Source of the DNA: an uncultured bacterium
GTDB lineage: Bacteria; Bacteroidota; Bacteroidia; Bacteroidales; Marinifilaceae
NCBI GenBank assembly: GCA_905215395.1
Contig: CAJMQA010000109.1
Location: 1 to 10,138, forward strand
DNA length: 10,138 nt
Reading direction: 5' to 3'
Made by a program: the position numbers and the translations under genes
The notes under the pieces: model-generated
Seen by the model: the letters and a program-made list of their open reading frames with translations, nothing else
What the model was told of the DNA's origin: nothing
The model's database searches: none
In this document: one piece after another, positions 1-7,247 of the stretch
Numbering within the stretch: position 1 is the stretch's first letter
Layout of the letters: the number at the start of each line of letters is the position of its first letter

Positions 1-765
1 CATTACTCCGCTTCGGGTATTTGTCACCTCCCCAACAACCTGTTTCAAAAAATCCGGATCGCGGTTTTCATAGCGGAGAGCCATCTTGATCCGAAGACTA
101 TTTCCGAATTTAGCCCATCTGTTTAAATCGCCTTTGTAGAAATAATCATATTTTGCGATATCTGCCTGTTTAGACTCTTCTGTCAATCCTTCCAGGATTT
201 CCACCTGTTTTTTGACAGTCTCATCAAAATATTTATACAGATCCCAGATAAAGTCATACTTCGGTTTCTGAGTTCCACCCTCAGTAATGGCCTTTAAAGC
301 TTCGTGATAAGGCATAGCCCCATAAAGATCCAGACAAATCCAGGCCTGCTGAATTTCCAGCATCTGAGTAATTGCCCGCAATCCCTGATATTCATTTTTA
401 CGGTCACTCTGATCAATCAACCGCATCAGAATCCGGAAATTATTTCCGGTTGATTTATAATAATCATCCCAGAAAAATGAAAGTCTGGGACTTGCCCCAT
501 CTTTCTTGTCCTGCGGGATATAAGCACCTCCGCCAGAACCTCCGGTAGACACCAAATATTGCATAAAAGTCATAACACCGGCAAACCGTTCGGTGAGATG
601 ATGCCGGTTGGGACTCATAAAGTTATTTGTCGCCCCGGCAAACAAATATTCAGGCTGGGTATTTTCCAGAATCTCAGGATCGGTATTCAGATTCCGGAGA
701 GTATCATCACAGCTAAACAGAAAGATAGCTGAAAAAGTCAATAAAATATATTTAAAACGTATCAT
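1..765 (-). CDS. SusD/RagB-family nutrient-binding outer membrane lipoprotein, partial (N-terminal 255 residues)
   Basis: The gene starts at the ATG at 765 (minus strand) and stays open to base 1, so the C-terminal part lies outside the window; family members are usually about 480-550 residues. Residues 1-18 form a lipoprotein signal peptide, with lipobox LFSC and acylated Cys19. Asp20-Asp21 follow, an acidic pair of the kind that routes Bacteroidetes lipoproteins to the cell surface. Further in are family-like blocks DLYGAMPYHEAL (146-157, the usual YGxxPYxEA stretch) and RWAKFGNSLRIKMALR (216-231, the usual W-x-KF-x-NSL-x-x-R helix). These fit the SusD-like group annotated as 'nutrient-binding outer membrane lipoprotein' rather than classical starch SusD. 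It lies 21 bp after the susC stop, so the two are surely co-transcribed. By family knowledge it caps the SusC barrel and captures ligand; the substrate (glycan or peptide) cannot be read from this fragment. Confidence 0.93.
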   Translation of the reverse strand, partial: MIRFKYILLTFSAIFLFSCDDTLRNLNTDPEILENTQPEYLFAGATNNFMSPNRHHLTERFAGVMTFMQYLVSTGGSGGGAYIPQDKKDGASPRLSFFWDDYYKSTGNNFRILMRLIDQSDRKNEYQGLRAITQMLEIQQAWICLDLYGAMPYHEALKAITEGGTQKPKYDFIWDLYKYFDETVKKQVEILEGLTEESKQADIAKYDYFYKGDLNRWAKFGNSLRIKMALRYENRDPDFLKQVVGEVTNTRSGVM

Positions 766-786
766 AGCTTTCAGTATTAGCAATTA

Positions 787-3700
787 TTAAAATTTCACTT
801 TTACTCCGAATGAGAAAGAACGGCTATAAGGAACCCCACCGTACTCTACCGGATTGAAAGGATTATTACTCTGAATCGATTCGGGATTCAGTTTTCCTTT
901 CAGGTTATTGTATAAATAACCGATATTATGAGCAGCAAAAGTCAATTGTAATCCTTGTAAACGAATCTTTTGCAATAATTTCTTATTGAAATTGTAAGAT
1001 AAAGATACCTCCCGCAATTTTATCCATGTGTTATCAAAAACAGCCTGATCCAGATTCGTTTGCCAACCGTAATTCCACATATAATTCGCTCCGCTCGCCA
1101 CCGGTTCCAGAATTTGTTTGTCCACAGCTTCCTGGTAAGTCATTCCGCTAAGATCAATATCCTTATATTTTTCTCCCTTTGCAAAAACTGCATCCGGAAT
1201 AAAACCGTCATATACGGTTTCGCCCTTATAATTTGTCCGTGCAACCCCATCCCCCATTCGGCCGGTCAGACTTTCTTGCAGTACTCCATTCCCCATACCC
1301 AAGGTATAGGAATTAGAATAAATTACTCCTCCGAAACGGGCATTTAAGCCTGCATAAAACTGAAATCCTTTATAAGTCAGGGTAGTGGATAATCCTGCCA
1401 ACCAATCGGGCTGTACATTTCCCAAAGGAGTACGTTTATACTCTTCATTATATAAGCCCATATCCTTTTCTGATTTATAGTCAAAAACCAAAACACCTTG
1501 ATATTCATAAGGTGCAGAGACAATGTATTTTCCCGTAGCCGGATCTTTGGCCCTGGCAACGGTGCTGGTCATCACTCCGAAATCTCCCCCCTCATAAGCA
1601 TAAACTGAAACACCTTCATAATCCGGCATCATTTCAAACTCTTTTACCTGAGGATGCAATTTTTTCACTTTTCCCCGGTTCCGGGTAAAATTCATACCAA
1701 TATCCCAACGCCAATCCTTCATAAAGACAGGTGTAAAATCCAATTGTAATTCTATACCGGTATTTTGAATATTTCCGGCATTAATAGCCCGTTGGGTAAA
1801 ACCCGCCTCCGGCACGCCGCTCAAATTCAAAATCTGATTTTTGGTATTTTGTTTATACCAGACAAAATCAATTCCTACACGGTCTTGCAGGAATCTCAGA
1901 TCCAAACCAAACTCTAGTGTCCGTTGTTTCTCAGGTTTCAGATCATAATTCGGAAGAATACCAGCCTTATTCACATTAGCAATCACAACACTATTCCCCT
2001 CTGAATCGTAGATAGTTGAGTGATTATACCCTCCCAAACTGGTAGCATAGGGCACTGTTCCCATACCGACATAAGCCAAAGAAGCCCGCAATTTTCCGAA
2101 CGTCAGAATATGTTCCGGAATATATTCCCTGAAGCTATCCGTAAATATCCACGAAAGATTCACAGAAGGATAAAATACGGCATTGTTATTTTTCCCCGGA
2201 ACACCCTCAGGATACATTAATGTCGACATCCAGTCATTACGCCCCGTAATCTCCAAATTCACCTGTTCTTTCCAGCTCAGGTTGATGATTCCGGCAAGGC
2301 CGACTGTCCGTTGATTCGCCTGAGTACGCCAATATGTAGGTTCGACTTTTCCTACAGAATTACTAATAGCATAAATTTGCGGCACAATCAATCCTCCCGC
2401 AGTACTTTTATCCCATCCCTGCGAACGATTCTTCCCGTAGATCTCACTCATTATACGGACATCCACACCCAAATCACCTTCCAGAAATTTTTTCCCGGCA
2501 TGTAACATTGCCAATCCGTTATACGAACCATTTTCTTCCCCGCCTATACCATAATATCCCCCGGCATAATTAACCCCCGAACCTCTCTCTTTGGTCTCCT
2601 TATATATCTTATAAAGATTATAATTGAGTTTAACACTAGCATCCAACCAAGAAGTAAATTGCATATCCAATTGAATATTAGCAAGGAAAGACTCCTCACG
2701 ACGGACCTCATTCCGACTATCCCTACGATCCAGGAGATTAGTAATCGGAGCCAGCGATCCCCAGGTTATAATTGCCCCATCTTCCTTGCGGTAATGATCA
2801 CTGAAATAGGCCAGGTCAAAATCGCGCGGCATCAGATAGGTTAAGGTACGCCCATAGTTAGAAGCATCATTCCAACGTCCCTGCGCCGCTGCATTGCGAA
2901 CCTTGGTGCGAGTATAGGAAATACCAAAATCTATCGAAAAAATACGGTTCAATTTGGAATTTCCTCTCAGACTAAGAGCATGACGATCCAACTCGTTATT
3001 GGGCAAAACACCTGCATTATTGGTATTTGAATAAGACAAACGGTAATTCCCCATTTCCCCACCGCCGGATACTGCTACATTCATATTCTGGTAAACCCCA
3101 TCCTGATAAAAAGTTCTCCAATTGTCTTTCATTGGTGAATACGGAACCTTCTTATCTTTCGGATTATACAAAGTGGTTACCATCTGGCCTTCCATTGCCG
3201 GTCCGAAACTGGCAGCAGAAGCATACCTTATCGGATTACCATCATCTCCGAAATTCCCTTCCCGGCCGTTGAAAAAGTAACCGGCGCCATAAACATTCTG
3301 TAATTCAATATGATTGGCATATACATTTTCCCATTGATAGGTATAGCTTAATTCTACTCCTATTCCCTGAGCTCCCTTACCACTTTTACTGGTTATCACT
3401 ACAGCTCCGTTTGCTCCACGCGAACCATAAAGGGCTGTGGCGGCGGCACCCTTCAATACGGTAATCTCTGCATAATCATCCGGATTCAGGTTTTTTAATT
3501 GTGATCCCCAATCTGCTCCCTGTACCGGAGATTCGTTATTTTCCATCACAATTCCATCAATCACAAATATAGGTTGTGCCGATTTAGACAAAGACTTGGC
3601 TCCCCGGATAACGATACCAGGCGAACTCTGTATACCCGAAGCTCCGATAATATTGATATCCAGCCCAGCCACTTTTCCCTGTAAGGCCGAAATCGGGTTA

Positions 3701-4146
3701 ATGGTATTTGTACTCACAATTTCATCCCCTTTGACTGTTGATATGGCATATCCGATATTCCGGTTCGTTTTCCGGATCCCCATAGCCGTAACAACTGCTT
3801 CACTCAACTGTGTAATTTCTTCTTCCAGTACAACCTCATATTCGTTCTTCTCATCAACCATTAAATTTGCAGTTTTATAGCCGACAAAAGAAATTTCCAA
3901 CATATCTCCCACTTTTACCATTAATTTAAAATTTCCCAAAGCATCTGTAGCTGTGCCTACCGTTGTTCCTTTGATCCGCACAGCTGCACCTACTACGGTT
4001 TCACCTTTCACATCTCTGACAAGTCCTGTAATTTGTTTCTCCTGTTGGCCGGATTCTTTGCGAAAATCCTCTCCCCATGCAGGTAAAGCGATTGTCATCA
4101 GTAAAACGACAACACCTCCGATCAGATTTTTTACTTCCTTTTTCAT
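787..4146 (-). CDS. SusC/RagA-family TonB-linked outer membrane transporter
   Basis: This 1119-residue TonB-dependent transporter imports a ligand captured by its SusD partner, using energy passed through TonB. In order: a signal peptide (1-25, cleavage likely after PAWG); a carboxypeptidase-regulatory-like beta-sandwich (about 38-108, with ITGLVRDVKGE and ISFVGYKT); a TonB-box-like stretch LSEAVVTAMG (114-123); and a plug domain (about 125-252, including VIRGAKS, PIFVIDGI and the typical ATALYGSRGANGAVVITSK). The rest is a beta barrel ending in FSFGVKVKF, with the terminal Phe of an outer membrane barrel signal. Length is normal and no frameshift is seen. There is no STN domain between signal peptide and beta-sandwich, which argues against control by an ECF sigma/anti-sigma signalling pair; no regulator gene is in the window. 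The ATG at 4146 directly precedes the signal peptide. The nutrient is unknown. Confidence 0.96.
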   Translation of the reverse strand: MKKEVKNLIGGVVVLLMTIALPAWGEDFRKESGQQEKQITGLVRDVKGETVVGAAVRIKGTTVGTATDALGNFKLMVKVGDMLEISFVGYKTANLMVDEKNEYEVVLEEEITQLSEAVVTAMGIRKTNRNIGYAISTVKGDEIVSTNTINPISALQGKVAGLDINIIGASGIQSSPGIVIRGAKSLSKSAQPIFVIDGIVMENNESPVQGADWGSQLKNLNPDDYAEITVLKGAAATALYGSRGANGAVVITSKSGKGAQGIGVELSYTYQWENVYANHIELQNVYGAGYFFNGREGNFGDDGNPIRYASAASFGPAMEGQMVTTLYNPKDKKVPYSPMKDNWRTFYQDGVYQNMNVAVSGGGEMGNYRLSYSNTNNAGVLPNNELDRHALSLRGNSKLNRIFSIDFGISYTRTKVRNAAAQGRWNDASNYGRTLTYLMPRDFDLAYFSDHYRKEDGAIITWGSLAPITNLLDRRDSRNEVRREESFLANIQLDMQFTSWLDASVKLNYNLYKIYKETKERGSGVNYAGGYYGIGGEENGSYNGLAMLHAGKKFLEGDLGVDVRIMSEIYGKNRSQGWDKSTAGGLIVPQIYAISNSVGKVEPTYWRTQANQRTVGLAGIINLSWKEQVNLEITGRNDWMSTLMYPEGVPGKNNNAVFYPSVNLSWIFTDSFREYIPEHILTFGKLRASLAYVGMGTVPYATSLGGYNHSTIYDSEGNSVVIANVNKAGILPNYDLKPEKQRTLEFGLDLRFLQDRVGIDFVWYKQNTKNQILNLSGVPEAGFTQRAINAGNIQNTGIELQLDFTPVFMKDWRWDIGMNFTRNRGKVKKLHPQVKEFEMMPDYEGVSVYAYEGGDFGVMTSTVARAKDPATGKYIVSAPYEYQGVLVFDYKSEKDMGLYNEEYKRTPLGNVQPDWLAGLSTTLTYKGFQFYAGLNARFGGVIYSNSYTLGMGNGVLQESLTGRMGDGVARTNYKGETVYDGFIPDAVFAKGEKYKDIDLSGMTYQEAVDKQILEPVASGANYMWNYGWQTNLDQAVFDNTWIKLREVSLSYNFNKKLLQKIRLQGLQLTFAAHNIGYLYNNLKGKLNPESIQSNNPFNPVEYGGVPYSRSFSFGVKVKF

Positions 4147-4284
4147 AACTTCAGTTTTTTTCTGTCAATTCACCCGATCGCCTACAACATAATAATAAAC
4201 AAACAACTTAAATCAAGCGATAACAACAGAATTGGATTAGTAATTAAAATTTAAATCTTCATACAAACAATAAATCACAACATT

Positions 4285-4307
4285 AAACGGACATTTATTT
4301 TGGTTAT
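4285..4307 (-). repeat. 23-bp inverted motif, susC-facing copy
   Basis: Read on the minus strand, this copy begins TAACCAAAA and ends AAATGTCCGTTTA. It matches the copy at 4427-4449 at 22 of 23 positions in inverted orientation. Its inner end lies 138 bp upstream of the susC ATG. It could be an operator, one arm of an invertible segment, or one end of a small mobile remnant. Confidence 0.75.
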
Positions 4308-4426
4308 AAAATTAATAAAAATTTTTAAAATATAATACATGTAATTGAGATTTGCAAATAATTAATTTTAAATTCTTTATCGCAATATTATCCCTTTTCC
4401 TTTTTAGAATTTCTTCTTTTTTTCTT

Positions 4427-4449
4427 TAACCAAAACAAATGTCCGTTTA
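4427..4449 (+). repeat. 23-bp inverted motif, barrel-gene-facing copy
   Basis: This copy begins TAACCAAAA, ends AAATGTCCGTTTA, and differs from its partner at one base (C instead of T after the A run). It lies 136 bp upstream of the barrel-gene ATG, almost the same distance its partner keeps from susC. The sequence around the two copies is otherwise unrelated, so the motif itself appears to be the conserved unit. Confidence 0.75.
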
Positions 4450-4533
4450 TTACCAGATACATACCTAAATATCAACATATTACACATATGTTAATTTTAT
4501 AACATTCTCTAATAATATAAATTAACAGTGTTA

Positions 4534-4566
4534 TTTAAACTTTTCTATTTTTTTACCGTAAATTTG
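4534..4566 (+). promoter_or_regulatory. Bacteroidetes-type promoter for the BamA-like gene
   Basis: A perfect -7 box TAAATTTG lies at 4559-4566, with a weak -33 box TTTA (4534-4537) 21 bp upstream. Transcription would begin near 4572, leaving a leader of about 14 nucleotides before the ATG at 4586. Confidence 0.6.
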
Positions 4567-4585
4567 TACACTTTTATCAATAGAG

Positions 4586-5821
4586 ATGAAAATATTATTT
4601 TTAGCTTTAATTCTCATAGCCATTTTACCTGCCTATTCGCAGCAGGATACGGTCCGCATCACAACACCCGGGGACACTTTAACAGTAACATCCCCTCTGA
4701 CAGAACGTCAGCAGAAGCAATATTACCGGCAGATGCGCCGTGATTCCATCCGGGCAAAGAAAAAAATCTGGATTTCTATTCTGGGAGGTCCCTCTTATAC
4801 TCCGGAAGCTTCTTTCGGAATAGGAGGTGCTACTTTGATGACCTTCCGGATGAATAAATATGACACTATCAGTCAACGTTCTTTTATCCCTGTCGGGTTC
4901 AATATCTCTCTGAACGGCACTTTTGTCGCTGCAGGCGCCGGTACATTATTTTTTAATGAAAACCGGTTTCGCATTTACGTCAAATACGGTTACCGGACAG
5001 AACCGGCCAATTTCTACGGAGTTGGCTTCGACGAAATCAAGAAAAGTGAAGATTTAAGAGATGAATTTGGGAAAAAAGAAGTTACAGAATATCATCGTAG
5101 CAGTGTACAATTTTTTCCCCGTTTTGTATGGGAAATCCGTCCGCACCTTTATGCAGGATCTTTATTGGACTTCAATTACAATAAGGCGACCAAGGTACCG
5201 GATTACATGGCAAAGAATTCCGACTTTCTCAAATATGGTTCCAAATATCACAATATCGGTATAGGAGCCTTATTCCAGTACGATACCCGGGATGATGTAG
5301 CTACTCCTTTTCATGGATTATTTGCCAGTGCCACCGGAATCTTATACGGGAAATACCTGGGTGGCGACTATAACTATGAAATGATCGAACTGGAATACCG
5401 CCAGTTCCAGCAAATGTTCAAACGGCGTAGTACGCTGGCATGGATCGTAAAAAGCCAGATCGGTATTGATAATGTTCCCTACTCTGAACTCCCAAACTTC
5501 GGTTCTCCTTTTGATCTCAGAGGATACTTATGGGGTAAATACCGTGACAAATCCATGGCTTACGGTATCGTTGAATACCGTCATATGTTCCTTTCACAGG
5601 AAGCGTATGAAAGAGGGGCATTCTGGTCTAAATTCGGCGCCGTGGCCTGGGTAGGAACCGGAACACTCGGGCAAACCCCTGTTGACTGGAAGCAATGGAA
5701 AATCAACTATGGCATTGGTTTAAGAGTTCAAATACAACCCCGGAAAAATTTCCGTCTGGATATTGGAAAAGAACCCGGACAGAAATGGGCTTTTTACATG
5801 AATATGACAGAAGCCTTCTAA
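4586..5821 (+). CDS. BamA/TamA (Omp85)-family outer membrane barrel protein without POTRA domains
   Basis: This 411-residue protein has a signal peptide (about 1-18, cleavage near AYS-QQ) and a short basic linker (about 40-60, rich in Arg, Gln and Lys). An Omp85/surface-antigen type beta barrel of about 350 residues follows. Supporting motifs are YDTRDDVATPFHG (232-244, matching the DTRDnxxxPxxG stretch of BamA barrels), LRGYLWGKYR (311-320, the R-G-Y/F loop motif of Omp85 proteins), GIGLRVQIQP (377-386) and LDIG (391-394). It ends in aromatic Phe411. Classical BamA has five POTRA domains and about 800 residues; here none are present, as in the short 'surface antigen' proteins common in Bacteroidetes. 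Its role is therefore uncertain: it may insert or export particular proteins, or only be a barrel. It is transcribed divergently from susC and has its own promoter. Confidence 0.85.
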   Translation: MKILFLALILIAILPAYSQQDTVRITTPGDTLTVTSPLTERQQKQYYRQMRRDSIRAKKKIWISILGGPSYTPEASFGIGGATLMTFRMNKYDTISQRSFIPVGFNISLNGTFVAAGAGTLFFNENRFRIYVKYGYRTEPANFYGVGFDEIKKSEDLRDEFGKKEVTEYHRSSVQFFPRFVWEIRPHLYAGSLLDFNYNKATKVPDYMAKNSDFLKYGSKYHNIGIGALFQYDTRDDVATPFHGLFASATGILYGKYLGGDYNYEMIELEYRQFQQMFKRRSTLAWIVKSQIGIDNVPYSELPNFGSPFDLRGYLWGKYRDKSMAYGIVEYRHMFLSQEAYERGAFWSKFGAVAWVGTGTLGQTPVDWKQWKINYGIGLRVQIQPRKNFRLDIGKEPGQKWAFYMNMTEAF

Positions 5822-5836
5822 ATTAAATTTATATTT

Positions 5837-5844
5837 TATCTTTG
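5837..5844 (+). promoter_or_regulatory. -7 box of the MATE transporter promoter
   Basis: TATCTTTG is a perfect TAnnTTTG box, 16 bp after the barrel-gene stop. No good -33 TTTG is seen. It places the transcript start near 5850 and makes the in-frame TTG at 5842, which lies inside the box, an unlikely start codon. Its last four bases also form part of the palindrome at 5841-5883. Confidence 0.55.
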
Positions 5845-5883
5845 TACATTGAAACTAAAAAGTTTCACTGTAGAATGTACAAA
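5841..5883. repeat. Compound palindrome over the MATE promoter and start codon
   Basis: The outer arms TTTGTACATT (5841-5850) and AATGTACAAA (5874-5883) are perfect 10-bp inverted repeats. Nested inside, GAAACT (5851-5856) and AGTTTC (5861-5866) form a second 6-bp repeat around AAAA, leaving 7 unpaired bases on the 3' side. The outer arms overlap the -7 box on the left and the ATG at 5875 on the right. This fits an operator, or a hairpin at the start of the message. Confidence 0.7.
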
Positions 5884-7224
5884 TTGAATAAAATGAGGAG
5901 TTCTGTAAGTCGTAAAACCATCTGGGCTATCGCCTTTCCTATTATTTTCGGAAATCTGGCACAAACTTTAATAGCTCTCACTGATACAGCTTTTTTAGGC
6001 CGGGTAAGTTCCATTGCATTGGGAGCATCCATGATGGCCGGAATTTATTATTATGTCTATTCCACTTTAGCCTGGGGATTTTCTATCGGTATCCAGATCA
6101 TTGTAGCCCGACGGCTGGGAGAAGGCCGGCTGGAACGAATCGGAGTGATTTTTGAACACGGTTTGTTCTTTGTATTATTTTTATCAACCGGACTTTTTCT
6201 CTTACAGCACTTTTTTACCAGGGAAATATTGGATCACATTATACAATCCCCTAATATTTATGCTGCAGCGATAGAATACATGAGCTACCGGCATTATGGC
6301 ATTATATTCGTGTGTTTCAACTTTCTGTTCAGGGCTCTCTATATCGGTTTATCCAATACCAAGGTCATCAGCTTTTCTACCGCCTTAATGGCCTTTGTCA
6401 ATATTTTTCTGGATTACGTATTGGTGTTCGGAAAAATGGGCTTCCCTGAAATGGGAGTCGGCGGGGCAGCTCTGGCATCTGTATGCGCAGAAATATCAGC
6501 GTTCCTGTTTTTCATCATTTACACCATTCTCAAACTTCCTTTGAAAACTTATATGTTATTCTATTTCCACAAGCTCGAAGGATGGTTGATGAAATCCATA
6601 TTAAAACTGGCTTTCCCAACCATGATACAGAAGTTATTATCTTTCGGTACCTGGTTCATTTTCTTTGCACTGGTAGAACATATGGGAGAAGAACCTATTG
6701 CAGTTTCCGGAATCGTCAGAAGTGTTTATATGTTAATTATGATACCCGTTTTTGCTTTCGGAGCAACCGCTAATACTCTGACCAGCCGTCTAATCGGCGA
6801 AGGCAAACAAAATGAGGTCATGTCAACTGTATTCAAAACCATAGGCCAGGGTCTGATTGCCATCTTACCTGTCCTATTATGCTGCTTATTCATTCCTCAT
6901 CTGGTATTATCTATCTACACCAACGATATTGCCCTGAGTACAGCTTCTATACCCTCTTTGTTTGTGATCAGTATGGCTGCAATCGCCATGAGTCTGGGCA
7001 TTCCGCTTTTTGAAGCAGTTTCCGGAACAGGAAATACCACCAACGCCCTGATTCTGGAAACCCTGGTATTGGTGGCTTATACATTCTCAGTATGGTTTTT
7101 CGCTTCCTATATTTCTACCCGCGTAGAATGGGTATGGACCAGCGAATTTACCTACGGCGCTTTAATCGGCCTGGCTTCTTTTCTCTATCTGAAGCTGTCC
7201 GTCTGGCAAAAGAAGAGGATTTAA
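5875..7224 (+). CDS. MATE-family (DinF-like) multidrug/cation antiporter
   Basis: From the ATG at 5875 this encodes 449 residues, the usual MATE size, almost all hydrophobic and consistent with 12 membrane helices in two MatE repeats (about 18-215 and 245-440). Supporting motifs are LTDTAFLGR (35-43, with the conserved first-helix Asp37), NIFLDYVLVFGKMG (176-189), GVGGAALAS (194-202) and, in the second half, AVSGTGNTTN (381-390). By family it exports cationic drugs or metabolites across the inner membrane in exchange for Na+ or H+; the substrate is unknown. Start choice: the TTG at 5842 lies in the promoter box and is rejected; 5875 gives the same promoter spacing as the transglycosylase gene; ATG 5893 (443 residues) is a real alternative. 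The gene converges on patB and their stop codons overlap in TTAA. Confidence 0.93.
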   Translation: MYKLNKMRSSVSRKTIWAIAFPIIFGNLAQTLIALTDTAFLGRVSSIALGASMMAGIYYYVYSTLAWGFSIGIQIIVARRLGEGRLERIGVIFEHGLFFVLFLSTGLFLLQHFFTREILDHIIQSPNIYAAAIEYMSYRHYGIIFVCFNFLFRALYIGLSNTKVISFSTALMAFVNIFLDYVLVFGKMGFPEMGVGGAALASVCAEISAFLFFIIYTILKLPLKTYMLFYFHKLEGWLMKSILKLAFPTMIQKLLSFGTWFIFFALVEHMGEEPIAVSGIVRSVYMLIMIPVFAFGATANTLTSRLIGEGKQNEVMSTVFKTIGQGLIAILPVLLCCLFIPHLVLSIYTNDIALSTASIPSLFVISMAAIAMSLGIPLFEAVSGTGNTTNALILETLVLVAYTFSVWFFASYISTRVEWVWTSEFTYGALIGLASFLYLKLSVWQKKRI

Positions 7225-7247
7225 AACGCTTTTTTTATCCGTTTTAA
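7221..7247. terminator. Possible weak bidirectional terminator between MATE and patB
   Basis: TTAAAACG (7221-7228) and CGTTTTAA (7240-7247) form a perfect 8-bp inverted repeat around an 11-nt T-rich loop, starting at the shared stop codon palindrome and lying within the last codons of patB. The stem is mostly A-T and no proper T tract follows on either strand, so termination here is only a possibility. Confidence 0.3.

Larger units (their letters stand above)
4147..4585. other. AT-rich divergent intergenic region between susC and the barrel gene
   Basis: This 439-bp stretch separates two divergent genes and has no credible ORF. It holds a pair of inverted 23-bp motifs (4285-4307 and 4427-4449), a palindrome ATTTGCAAAT (4350-4359), a 7-bp inverted repeat (4474-4492) and the barrel-gene promoter (4534-4566). 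No perfect TAnnTTTG box faces susC. The nearest is TATTGTTTG on the minus strand (4265-4273), with one extra base and no partner -33 box, so the susC promoter is unresolved and may need an activator. Confidence 0.8.

Noticed and set aside
4265..4273. TATTGTTTG on the minus strand as the susC promoter
   Set aside because: It has one extra base between TA and TTTG and no -33 box at the expected distance, so it is too weak to list.
4286..4448. A 163-bp MITE with ATT target duplications
   Set aside because: Not listed as a mobile element: a 3-bp ATT duplication is likely by chance in such AT-rich DNA, no matching transposase is present, and symmetric spacing to both start codons suggests regulation. 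It is kept as an alternative in the finding.
5821..5836. A terminator after the BamA-like gene
   Set aside because: The 16 bp before the next promoter hold only AT-rich sequence without a stem. The nearby GAAACT/AGTTTC hairpin lies after the MATE promoter and has no T tract.
5842..5874. N-terminal extension of the MATE protein from the TTG at 5842
   Set aside because: The TTG lies inside the perfect -7 box TATCTTTG, so it would be upstream of the transcript start. The extra 11 residues add nothing MATE-like.
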